Shown here one piece after another: positions 1-5,481 of a stretch of DNA of 7,713 nt (positions are counted from its first letter, which is position 1; each line of letters starts with the position of its first letter). The translations under genes and the position numbers were made by a program. The stretch lies in contig DAITPJ010000087.1 of the NCBI GenBank assembly GCA_036833635.1, positions 1 through 7,713 of the forward strand, read 5' to 3'. Under the pieces are notes generated by a model. It worked only from the letters and a program-made list of their open reading frames with translations, made no database searches and was not told the origin of the DNA. This DNA comes from Terrimesophilobacter sp036833635 (GTDB taxonomy: Bacteria; Actinomycetota; Actinomycetes; Actinomycetales; Microbacteriaceae).

Positions 1-64
1 GTCATGGGTCGCGTCGGGTCGTGATGACGCGATGGAGGGCTATGAAAATGTTGACTTCGCCTGA
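1..64 (+). CDS. Possible 3' end of an upstream gene (partial, unidentified)
   Basis: Reading frame 2 is open from the left edge to a TGA at 62-64. It encodes about 20 residues ending GYENVDFA. Most of its codons end in G or C, as in the other genes here, whereas the competing frame through the same bases uses A/T-rich codons further on. After the stop, base composition falls and inverted repeats begin, as expected past a gene end. The peptide is too short to assign a family. It may be chance, since an open frame of 20 codons is not rare in GC-rich DNA. Confidence 0.3.
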   Translation, partial: SWVASGRDDAMEGYENVDFA

Positions 65-78
65 TCTGCGAGGTCGGG

Positions 79-153
79 TGCCCCCTCAATGGGGGGTATT
101 GCATCAAAAAATAGTCCCGATTGAGAAAATGAGTACCCCCCGTTCGGGGGTAT
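79..153. promoter_or_regulatory. Pair of related C5/G5 inverted repeats, operator-like
   Basis: Two similar inverted repeats lie 55 bp apart. The first (79-98) is TGCCCCC, a 6-nt centre, then GGGGGTA. The second (134-152) is TACCCCC, a 5-nt centre CGTTC, then GGGGGTA, with perfect 7-bp arms. Each is followed by T. A TACCC...GGGTA layout with G/C tracts is typical of operators bound by CsoR/RcnR-family metal or persulfide sensors (established knowledge), but no such regulator is encoded here and the spacing is a little wide. The sites could control the metallopeptidase gene at 256 or be hairpins ending the upstream transcript. No T-run follows either hairpin, which argues against simple intrinsic terminators. 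Confidence 0.4.
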
Positions 154-168
154 ATTCCGCGTGGCGAC

Positions 169-182
169 TTGCCTTGAGGCAA
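169..182. repeat. 14-bp palindrome TTGCCT-TG-AGGCAA
   Basis: Perfect 6-bp arms (169-174 and 177-182) flank a 2-nt centre. It is about 75 bp upstream of the metallopeptidase start, in non-coding AT-richer DNA. It has the size and symmetry of a small dimeric regulator site, but no regulator can be named from the sequence. Confidence 0.35.
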
Positions 183-243
183 CAGCATCCACTATTAGAG
201 AAAACTGAATGTCGGCTGTATATCAACCGCCCCGCCGCTCGAC

Positions 244-249
244 TACCGT
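244..249 (+). promoter_or_regulatory. Candidate -10 box (TACCGT) for leaderless metallopeptidase mRNA
   Basis: TACCGT fits the actinobacterial TAnnnT -10 pattern and is followed by exactly 6 nt before ATG 256, so transcription would start at the A of the start codon. No purine-rich Shine-Dalgarno lies between 240 and 255, which supports leaderless translation. No clear -35 is seen; about 17 nt upstream the sequence is the AT-rich tatcaa. Confidence 0.35.
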
Positions 250-255
250 TGACCC

Positions 256-1140
256 ATGACGTTCAACCCTGACTCGAACATCGGCGGCGGCAGGGTCAGC
301 CGACGCGGGCGCAACACCGGTATTGCGGTCGGCGGCGGCGGGATCGCCGTGGTCGTTCTCGCGCTCATCTCACCCCTGCTGGGCGTCGACCTCACGGGCC
401 TCGCCGGCCTGTTCGGCGGCGGCGCGGGCCAGTACGAGTCCGGCCCGGCCGACAGCCTCGATCAATGCCAGACCGGAGCCGACGCCAACGCGAATGTCGA
501 ATGCCGCATGAAGGGCGCCTCGGCCTCGCTCGACACCTACTGGTCCGGCAAGTTCGCCGACGAAGGCATCGAGTACCGTTCGCCCGCTGAATTCGTACTC
601 TTCACGGATGCGACGGGCACCGGATGCGGAAACGCCACGAGCGCGACGGGTCCGTTCTACTGCCCGACCGACGAGTCGATCTACGTCGACACCGGCTTCT
701 TCGACGACCTGCGCACCCAGTTCGGCGCATCCGGCGGCCCGCTCGCCGAGATGTACGTCGTCGCGCACGAGTGGGGCCACCACATCCAGAACGTGCTCGG
801 CACGATGAACAATCTCGACCTGCGCGACACGGGTCCGACTTCCGACTCCGTGCGGCTCGAGCTTCAGGCCGACTGCTACGGAGGGTCGTGGGCGAAGGAT
901 GCGTCGACGGTTCCGGATGCGAGCGGCGTGCCCTTCCTGCAGCCCATCACCCAGCAGCAGATCAACGACGCGCTCAACGCGGCCCAGGTCATCGGCGACG
1001 ACCGCATCCAGTCGCAGGCGACCGGCCAGGTCAACCCCGAGACGTGGACCCACGGTTCGAGCGAGCAGCGGCAGAAGTGGTTCTCGATCGGCTACGAGCA
1101 GGGGCCGAACGCCTGCCAGACGTTCGGCGGGAACCTGTAG
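256..1140 (+). CDS. Membrane-anchored neutral zinc metallopeptidase (YpfJ / KPN_02809 family)
   Basis: The 294-aa protein has a short cytoplasmic N-terminus rich in Gly and Arg, one hydrophobic segment at about residues 22-44 and a large, presumably external, catalytic domain. The zinc-binding motif is HEWGHH at 171-176 (HExxH, with H171, E172 and H175). E202 in the following ELQADC stretch is the likely third zinc ligand. The THGSS..QR segment near 265-272 is also typical of this family. Paired cysteines (71/83, 124/136, 207/287) could form disulfides outside the membrane. Start: ATG 256 gives the usual MTFNP...GGGR.S.RGRNTG N-terminus; no Shine-Dalgarno is visible, so the mRNA may be leaderless. 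The physiological substrate is unknown in this family. It converges on the efflux pump gene, with 9 bp between the stop codons. Family assignment is strong; biological role is not established. Confidence 0.93.
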   Translation: MTFNPDSNIGGGRVSRRGRNTGIAVGGGGIAVVVLALISPLLGVDLTGLAGLFGGGAGQYESGPADSLDQCQTGADANANVECRMKGASASLDTYWSGKFADEGIEYRSPAEFVLFTDATGTGCGNATSATGPFYCPTDESIYVDTGFFDDLRTQFGASGGPLAEMYVVAHEWGHHIQNVLGTMNNLDLRDTGPTSDSVRLELQADCYGGSWAKDASTVPDASGVPFLQPITQQQINDALNAAQVIGDDRIQSQATGQVNPETWTHGSSEQRQKWFSIGYEQGPNACQTFGGNL

Positions 1141-1181
1141 CGGTCCCGGTCAGTTCGCGGTGCCCTCGGACGCCGGGACCG
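1141..1181. terminator. Candidate bidirectional hairpin between convergent genes
   Basis: CGGTCCCGG (1141-1149) is exactly complementary to CCGGGACCG (1173-1181), giving a 9-bp GC-rich stem with a 23-nt loop. The left arm begins at the first base after the metallopeptidase stop, and the right arm lies inside the last codons of the opposite-strand pump gene. The position suits a terminator serving both directions. Against this, the loop is large and no T-run follows on either strand. Confidence 0.35.
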
Positions 1182-2754
1182 TCGTCTCCTCATCCTCGTG
1201 CCGCCTGCCGTCGAGGCGCAGTGTCGCGAGCAGGCCGAGGGCGAGGAAGCCGGCGGCGGCGAAGGCGGAGTAGCGCGTGCCGTCGCTGAACGCGGCGCGC
1301 GCATCCGCGGCGACTTCGGCCGACCGGTCGTCGAGCCCAGGGATGGCGTTGCCTGCGCTGTCGACGACGGCGTCGACAATCTGGGTCTGGACGGCATCCG
1401 GGAGTTCGCTGTCGGCGAGGCGCGACGCGAGCGAGGCGCCGACGCTCGTGAACAGCACGGTGCCGAGAATGGCGATGCCCAAGGCGCTTCCGACCTGGCG
1501 CGAGGTGCTCTGGGTGCCGGAACCCTGGCCGCTCTGCTCGACCGGCACATCCTTGAGCGCGACCCCGGTGAGCTGTGCTGTCGCGAGGCCGATGCCGAAC
1601 CCGTAGACGAGCAGGCCGCCGGCGATCGACCACCATGCCGTGTCGGGCGCGATGACGAGCCCGACGATCCCGACGCCGACGATCTCGGCCAGGATGCCGA
1701 ACCGCACGATCCAGACAGGGGAGACCCGGTTGCCCATGCTGCCGGCGAAGCCGCTCGCGAGGAAGGAGCCGATGGCAAGCGCGAGGATGACGTAGCCGGT
1801 CTGGAGGGCGTCGTATCCGAGCACGTTCTGCAGCCAGAGCGGCAGCGAGAGGATGACGCCGTACTCGCCGAGCGAGACGATGAGCGCCGCGATATTCCCG
1901 TTTCGGAATGAAGGGATGCCGAAGAGGCGGAAGGCGAGCATCGTGGGCTTGCCCGACTTCTCCCTCCTGATGCCCCATAGGATGAAGGCGACGAGGCCGA
2001 GCGCGGCGATGAGGAACACGAGCGGGATCGGCGAGAGGTCGAACGGCCAGCTCCAGGAGCCGATCTCGGGCACGTCGTCGGTGAGCCACCATCCGTAATT
2101 GCGGCCCTCGATGAGGCCGAAGACGAGCGCCCCGCTCGTGATGATCGAGAGGGCCGCCCCGACCAGGTCGATTCCACGGGCAGTCGGCTCGCGCGACTCG
2201 AGCACGAAGTAGAGGACGCCGAGGATGATGACGACCCCGAGCGGCACATTGATGCCGAAGGCCCAGCGCCAGGAGAAGTAGGTGGTGAGCCAGCCGCCGA
2301 GCACTGGGCCGACGGCCGCCATTCCGCCGATCGTGGAGCCCCAGACGGCGAAGGCGATCGCCCTGTCGCGTCCACGGAAGTTCGCGTTGATGATCGAGAG
2401 CGTCGAGGGGAGGATCATGGCCCCGCCGACGCCCTGAAGCACGCGCGTGCCGATGAGCAGGTCACCGCTCTGCGCCGCGGCGGCGAGCACGGAGGACAGC
2501 GCGAAGATCGTCACGCCGATGAGGAGCACCCTGCGTCGCCCGAACCGGTCTGCGAGGGTTCCGAAGACGAGCAGGAGGGCGGCGAACACGAGCGTGTAGC
2601 TCTCCTGCACCCACTGCACCTGCGTCGAGGTGATCGCGAGCTCGTCGACGATCGAGGGGATCGCGACGTTCACGATGGTCGAGTCGACGATGATGAGGGA
2701 GACCGCGAGGCTGATGACGACGAGGCCGAGCCACTTGGTGCGCGAGGAGGTCAT
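1150..2754 (-). CDS. DHA2-family MFS multidrug efflux transporter (EmrB/QacA type, 14 TM)
   Basis: This 534-aa protein is the usual length for a 14-helix drug:proton antiporter of the inner membrane. TM1 carries the D1-type motif VDSTIVNVAIPSI (D24). Motif A is GTLADRFGRRR (65-75), motif B LIGTRVLQGVGGA (100-112, with R104) and motif C GPVLGGWL (149-156), the antiporter signature. A late SRQVGSALGIAI stretch is also typical of the family. The hydrophilic tail ends in an acidic segment (HEDEETT). Start: ATG at 2754 (minus) is preceded by GGAAAG with 7 nt spacing. The gene is divergent from a MarR regulator across an 84-bp gap with a repeated operator-like word, so drug-inducible derepression is likely. 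The exported compound cannot be read from the sequence. Confidence 0.95.
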   Translation of the reverse strand: MTSSRTKWLGLVVISLAVSLIIVDSTIVNVAIPSIVDELAITSTQVQWVQESYTLVFAALLLVFGTLADRFGRRRVLLIGVTIFALSSVLAAAAQSGDLLIGTRVLQGVGGAMILPSTLSIINANFRGRDRAIAFAVWGSTIGGMAAVGPVLGGWLTTYFSWRWAFGINVPLGVVIILGVLYFVLESREPTARGIDLVGAALSIITSGALVFGLIEGRNYGWWLTDDVPEIGSWSWPFDLSPIPLVFLIAALGLVAFILWGIRREKSGKPTMLAFRLFGIPSFRNGNIAALIVSLGEYGVILSLPLWLQNVLGYDALQTGYVILALAIGSFLASGFAGSMGNRVSPVWIVRFGILAEIVGVGIVGLVIAPDTAWWSIAGGLLVYGFGIGLATAQLTGVALKDVPVEQSGQGSGTQSTSRQVGSALGIAILGTVLFTSVGASLASRLADSELPDAVQTQIVDAVVDSAGNAIPGLDDRSAEVAADARAAFSDGTRYSAFAAAGFLALGLLATLRLDGRRHEDEETTVPASEGTAN

Positions 2755-2775
2755 GGGATCGCTTTCCGGTTGTTG

Positions 2776-2809
2776 GTAAGCCAGCTTATCGAATCGACAG
2801 CCAGCTTAC
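2776..2809. promoter_or_regulatory. Likely MarR operator: two AGCCAGCTTA repeats
   Basis: The 10-mer AGCCAGCTTA occurs at 2779-2788 and again at 2799-2808, exactly 20 bp apart, or about two helical turns on one DNA face. The first copy sits in a palindrome, TAAGC-CA-GCTTA (2777-2788). The outer ends also match as an inverted pair, GTAAGC (2776-2781) and GCTTAC (2804-2809). The element lies between the divergent marR and pump genes. The right copy overlaps the likely -35 of marR. The left copy contains TAAGCT on the minus strand, a possible pump -10. Binding by the neighbouring MarR protein is inferred from position. Confidence 0.6.
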
Positions 2810-2832
2810 TGATCTGCGCCGCGCGCTATCCT
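2804..2832 (+). promoter_or_regulatory. Candidate promoter of the marR gene (leaderless)
   Basis: TATCCT at 2827-2832 fits the TAnnnT -10 pattern and ends exactly 6 nt before ATG 2839, so the transcript would begin at the start codon. GCTTAC (2804-2809) lies 17 nt upstream of it in the -35 position, though it is a poor match to TTGACA. No Shine-Dalgarno precedes the ATG. The -35 region coincides with the right operator repeat, consistent with autorepression. Confidence 0.4.
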
Positions 2833-2838
2833 GACACC

Positions 2839-3294
2839 ATGGATGACGCGGCGACGCCGGGCGAGGACGAGCACGGCCCGATGGCCGAATGGCCCACCGG
2901 CAGGCTCCTGTCGACCGCGTCCCGACTCGTGGAGCATGCCTGGCTGGAGGCGCTCGACGAGCTGGGCCTCTCCCACGCCGGCCTCGTCGCGCTGCATCTT
3001 CTCGCTGACGCCTCGACGAGCCAGACCGAGCTCGCGGAGCGCGCACGGGTCGAGAACCAGACGATGTCGCGCACCCTCGACCGGCTCGAGCGACAGGGCT
3101 ACATCGCCCGCGAACTCGACCCGAGGGACCGCCGTCGCCGCATCGTGCGGCGAACGCCGGCCGGCAGCCGCGCCTGGGATGCGGCGCGCAACCTCGAGTC
3201 CGATGTCTTCCCCGAACTGACCGACCCCGACTCCCTGCGCGGCGCGCTCCTGGAGCTCATCCGCGCCGGCACCGCGCGACGCTGGCGCGCTTAA
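2839..3294 (+). CDS. MarR-family transcriptional regulator
   Basis: The 151-aa protein has a winged helix-turn-helix domain. Residues about 46-87 (SHAGLVALHLL...TSQTELAERARVENQTMSRTLDRLERQGYI) form the helix-turn-helix, and DPRDRRRRIV (94-103) is the wing with the typical D.RDRR motif. Helices at about 22-42 and 117-145 would form the dimer interface. There is no cysteine, so it is not a thiol-based oxidant sensor of the OhrR type; small-molecule sensing is more likely. ATG 2839 was chosen over the in-frame ATG at 2770 because the earlier start would place the operator inside the coding region and adds an atypical N-terminus. It is divergent from the efflux pump it probably represses. Its stop overlaps that of the convergent thioredoxin gene. 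Confidence 0.9.
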   Translation: MDDAATPGEDEHGPMAEWPTGRLLSTASRLVEHAWLEALDELGLSHAGLVALHLLADASTSQTELAERARVENQTMSRTLDRLERQGYIARELDPRDRRRRIVRRTPAGSRAWDAARNLESDVFPELTDPDSLRGALLELIRAGTARRWRA

Positions 3295-3668
3295 CCGGCG
3301 GCAGCGTCCGCGTGCTGCGCGGCGATCTTCGCGTGGATCTCGTCCATGTCGAGCTCGCGCACCGCGGTGATGACCTGGTCGAGCGCGTGGCCGGGCAGGG
3401 CCCCCGGCTGGGAGAACACGAGCACCCCATCGCGGAACGCCATGAGCGTCGGGATCGAGGTGATGCCGGCTGCCCCGGCGAGCGCCTGTTCGGCGTCGGT
3501 GTCGACCTTGGCGAAGGTCACATCCTCGTTGGCTTCACTCGCCTTGTCGAAGACGGGAGCGAACTGCCGGCACGGCCCGCACCATCCGGCCCAGAAGTCG
3601 ACGAGGGTGATGCCCGGAGCGGTGACCGTCTTCTCGAAGTCGTCGGCGGTCAGTTCCACTGTTGCCAT
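3291..3668 (-). CDS. Thioredoxin
   Basis: The 125-aa protein has a complete thioredoxin fold. The redox motif is WCGPC at 29-33 (C30 and C33 catalytic), preceded by LVDFWAG. The cis-proline is P73 in ITSIPT, and F.DG (78-81) and PGA (88-90) follow at the usual places. It reduces protein disulfides in the cytosol, normally recharged by thioredoxin reductase, which is not encoded here. There is no signal peptide. The tail beyond about residue 105 (MDEIHAKIAAQHADAAAG) is a short Ala-rich extension beyond the roughly 105-110 aa core, common in actinobacterial thioredoxins. ATG at 3668 (minus) has GGAGAG about 10 nt upstream. It converges with marR, sharing the bases TTAA at the two stops. Confidence 0.95.
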   Translation of the reverse strand: MATVELTADDFEKTVTAPGITLVDFWAGWCGPCRQFAPVFDKASEANEDVTFAKVDTDAEQALAGAAGITSIPTLMAFRDGVLVFSQPGALPGHALDQVITAVRELDMDEIHAKIAAQHADAAAG

Positions 3669-3701
3669 GATGAGTCTTCTCTCCGGTTCCTCAAAATACC
3701 G

Positions 3702-3730
3702 AGACTAGGAGAGATTACGCCCACTTTCCA
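3702..3730 (-). promoter_or_regulatory. Candidate thioredoxin promoter
   Basis: On the minus strand, TGGAAA (3730-3725) and TAGTCT (3707-3702) are separated by 17 nt. They match the -35 consensus at four of six positions and the TAnnnT -10 form. The implied leader is about 27 nt and includes the GGAGAG ribosome site at 3684-3679. The rest of the 118-bp gap to the HhH-GPD gene (3669-3786) shows no gene and no clear terminator. Confidence 0.35.
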
Positions 3731-3786
3731 CTTCCTGCAGGACCAGCGTCGGCGGGCCCAGTCTTTCGGATGGCGCAGCCGGCCGT

Positions 3787-4374
3787 TCAGGACTTCTTCT
3801 TCGCGGCCGCCTTCGCCGCCTTCTTCGTCTCGCGCACGAGCCGCAGCGATTCGGCATCCGTGATGTCGGCGATCGAGCGGTGGGCGCCCTCTTCGCCGTA
3901 CGCACCGGCCGCCTTGCGCCATCCGGATGCCGTGAGCCCGAGCTGCTTGCCGAGCAGGGCGAGGAAAATCTGGGCCTTCTGTTCGCCGAACCCGGGCAAC
4001 GCTCGCAGGCGGCGCAGGATCTCGGGCCCGTCCGGGGCTGCGCCGTCCTCGCCGGGGGAGGTCCAGATCGCCTCGGCCTTTCCACCCCAGTCGTCGCGCA
4101 CGGCGGTGGCGAGCGACTGAACCCGCGCGGCCATCGAGCCGGGGAAGCGGTGGACGGCCGGCGGAATCCGGAACGCCTCGAGGAAGGCGAGGGCGTCATG
4201 GTCGGCGATCGTCGCGGGATCGATCGCGCCGAGGCGGTCGCGCAGTTTCGCGGGTCCGGCGAAGGCGGTCTCCATCGGGATCTGCTGGTCGAGAAGCATC
4301 CCGACGAGCAGCGCGAAGGGGTTCTCGGTCAGAAGTTCGTCGGCGGCCTCGTCGCCGGTCAGGTGGAGTTCCAT
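3787..4374 (-). CDS. HhH-GPD-type base excision repair-like protein
   Basis: This 195-aa protein resembles the actinobacterial HhH-GPD family proteins that begin HLTGDE.AD.LL...PFALL.GMLLDQQ (here residues 4-31). The helix-hairpin-helix is LPGFGEQKAQIFLALLGK at about 126-143, the DNA-binding element shared with endonuclease III-type glycosylases. Two catalytic features of endonuclease III are not evident: the Lys in LPGxGxK aligns with Gln132 (K133 is one place later), and there is no VDTH-like motif with the catalytic Asp after the hairpin. No FeS-cluster cysteines are present. The tail (KKAAKAAAKKKS, 184-195) is a basic Lys/Ala stretch likely to add non-specific DNA affinity. Start ATG 4374 (minus) has no Shine-Dalgarno. 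A role in DNA repair is probable by fold, but enzymatic activity is uncertain. Confidence 0.85.
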   Translation of the reverse strand: MELHLTGDEAADELLTENPFALLVGMLLDQQIPMETAFAGPAKLRDRLGAIDPATIADHDALAFLEAFRIPPAVHRFPGSMAARVQSLATAVRDDWGGKAEAIWTSPGEDGAAPDGPEILRRLRALPGFGEQKAQIFLALLGKQLGLTASGWRKAAGAYGEEGAHRSIADITDAESLRLVRETKKAAKAAAKKKS

Positions 4375-4380
4375 AGGGCC

Positions 4381-4386
4381 ATTTTG
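4381..4386 (-). promoter_or_regulatory. Weak candidate -10 (CAAAAT) for the HhH-GPD gene
   Basis: On the minus strand CAAAAT ends exactly 6 nt before the ATG at 4374, the same geometry as at 256 and 2839, and no Shine-Dalgarno is present. It lacks the first T of TAnnnT and no -35 is evident, so this is only a weak call. Confidence 0.2.
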
Positions 4387-4440
4387 TCACGGTCGTTTTG
4401 GTTCCGGGCGGGGGTTGCCATCCCGGACAATTGGCCCTAA

Positions 4441-4459
4441 GGGCACCTTCTTCGTGCCC
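4441..4459. repeat. Hairpin upstream of the dehydrogenase gene
   Basis: GGGCAC (4441-4446) pairs perfectly with GTGCCC (4454-4459) around a 7-nt CTTCTTC loop, ending 4 nt before the AGAGGG ribosome site of the next gene. The left arm also belongs to an adjoining palindrome GCCCT-A-AGGGC (4434-4444). A further TCCGGG/CCCGGA pair (4403-4408, 4422-4427) lies upstream. Together they make the 103-bp divergent gap rich in dyads, possibly operator or leader structure. Confidence 0.35.
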
Positions 4460-4477
4460 CTCGAGAGGGTGGAAATC

Positions 4478-5284
4478 ATGGATGTCACCGGCAGAGTCTT
4501 CGTCGTCACCGGCGGCGGAAACGGGATGGGCAGGGAGGTCGTGCTCGGCCTCCTCGCGCGGGGCGCGCGCGTCGCCGCGGTAGACCTGAGCGCCGAGGGC
4601 CTCGACGAGACGGCGGCCCTCGCGAAGGCGCCGGACGGGCACCTCACAACCCACGCGCTCAACGTCACGGATCGCGCGGCAGTCCTGGCGCTTCCGGATG
4701 CCGTCATCGCCGCTCACGGACAGGTCGACGGCGTGCTGAACATCGCGGGGATCATCCAGAAGTTCGTGAAACTCGACGAGCTCGGATTCGAGGACATCGA
4801 GCGGGTTATGAACGTGAACTTCTGGGGCGTCGTCAACATGACCAAGGCATTCCTGTCGCACCTGCTCGCGCGGCCCGCGGCCGCTGTGCTCAATGTCTCG
4901 AGCATGGGCGGGTTCCTCCCGGTTCCCGGCCAGGCGGCCTACGGCGCGAGCAAGGCGGCGGTCAAGCTCTTCACCGAGGCGCTGTACGCGGAGTCCCAGG
5001 GGACGAACCTTGCCGTGACAGTCGTCTTCCCCGGCGCGATCGCGACCAACATCACCGGGAACTCCGGCGTGGAGATCCCCAACGCCGAGGCGATGACCGG
5101 CGGCAGGACGCCGAAGACTACGAGCGCAGCGGATGCCGGACGGCAGATCATCGAAGGCGTTGAGAAGGGCAGTTTCCGGGTGGTCATCGGCGGTGACGCC
5201 CGGTTCCTGGACCGGCTCGCCCGCCTCGCTCCGCGCAAGGCGACCGAGTTCATCGCCAAGCAGATGAAGGCGCTGCTCGGCTGA
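4478..5284 (+). CDS. Short-chain dehydrogenase/reductase (classical SDR, likely NAD-dependent)
   Basis: The 268-aa protein has one Rossmann-fold domain. The nucleotide-binding motif TGGGNGMG is at 11-18. D36 at the end of the second strand (VAAVDLS) favours NAD(H) over NADP(H). The NNAG motif appears as NIAG (88-91). The catalytic tetrad is N113, S142, Y155 and K159 (YGASK), with the Ser-Tyr spacing of 13 usual for the family, followed by PGAIATNI (185-192). It oxidises or reduces an alcohol/ketone substrate that cannot be identified here. ATG 4478 was preferred over in-frame ATG 4415 because AGAGGG lies about 8 nt upstream and the Rossmann strand begins at once. It is divergent from the HhH-GPD gene, and no pathway partner is adjacent. 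Confidence 0.92.
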   Translation: MDVTGRVFVVTGGGNGMGREVVLGLLARGARVAAVDLSAEGLDETAALAKAPDGHLTTHALNVTDRAAVLALPDAVIAAHGQVDGVLNIAGIIQKFVKLDELGFEDIERVMNVNFWGVVNMTKAFLSHLLARPAAAVLNVSSMGGFLPVPGQAAYGASKAAVKLFTEALYAESQGTNLAVTVVFPGAIATNITGNSGVEIPNAEAMTGGRTPKTTSAADAGRQIIEGVEKGSFRVVIGGDARFLDRLARLAPRKATEFIAKQMKALLG

Positions 5285-5312
5285 GCCGTTCCCGTGCCCG
5301 GTAGCCGTTCCC
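5284..5312 (+). repeat. Short direct repeat AGCCGTTCCC (two copies)
   Basis: AGCCGTTCCC occurs at 5284-5293, starting on the last base of the dehydrogenase stop, and again at 5303-5312, 19 bp downstream, where it runs into the REP-like element. It may be a small local duplication. No function is suggested. Confidence 0.4.
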
Positions 5313-5346
5313 TGAGGAGCCGACGAAGTCGGCGTCTCGAAGGGAG
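5308..5346. repeat. REP-like palindromic intergenic element
   Basis: A nested hairpin: outer TCCCT (5309-5313) with AGGGA (5341-5345), middle GAG (5314-5316) with CTC (5336-5338), and inner GCCGAC (5319-5324) with GTCGGC (5328-5333) around a GAA loop. The CCCTGAGGAGC...CTCGAAGGG pattern resembles palindromic intergenic repeats seen many times in Microbacteriaceae genomes (general knowledge, not checked here). It lies 23 bp past the dehydrogenase stop and could act as a terminator or mRNA 3'-end stabiliser. A half copy occurs at 7084-7098. Confidence 0.6.
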
Positions 5347-5404
5347 CCGCCCGATGAGTTCCGTCGCACACGCGAAGCCCAAACTCAGGCATCCTGTTCC
5401 AAGA

Positions 5405-5431
5405 TGTCGAATCGGCTCATCCCGCTACGTA
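5405..5431 (+). promoter_or_regulatory. Candidate ECF42-type promoter for the YCII-sigma operon
   Basis: TGTCGA (5405-5410), a 17-nt spacer and CGTA (5428-5431) lie upstream of the YCII/sigma pair. ECF42 sigma factors are reported to recognise TGTCGA at -35 with a CG-type -10, usually upstream of their own DGPF partner genes (established knowledge). The implied leader is about 45 nt to ATG 5482. The match predicts autoregulation by the sigma factor encoded in the same operon. The rest of the gap 5285-5481 contains the REP-like element and no convincing gene. Confidence 0.5.
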
Positions 5432-5481
5432 GTACCAGTGAGAGGCGGCCGAGGGGTCGCCGCGCGAAAGGGAGAAAGCTC

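Noticed and set aside
48..272. Small open frame (about 74 aa) with a good GGAGGG ribosome site 8 nt upstream
   Set aside because: Codons are A/T-rich at third positions (ATA, TTA, AAA), unlike every other gene here. It contains both C5/G5 inverted repeats and runs into the metallopeptidase start. The peptide resembles no family I know.
1092..2375. 427-aa minus-strand open frame overlapping the efflux pump
   Set aside because: Composition is dominated by Ser, Arg and Pro, typical of an out-of-frame reading of GC-rich DNA; the pump frame has clear MFS motifs.
2770..2838. Upstream in-frame start for MarR
   Set aside because: It would put the operator repeats and promoter inside the gene and add an N-terminus atypical of the family.
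4196..5392. 398-aa minus-strand open frame opposite the dehydrogenase
   Set aside because: An antisense shadow: no recognisable domain, rich in Arg/Asp/Glu/His, while the + strand frame has a full SDR motif set.
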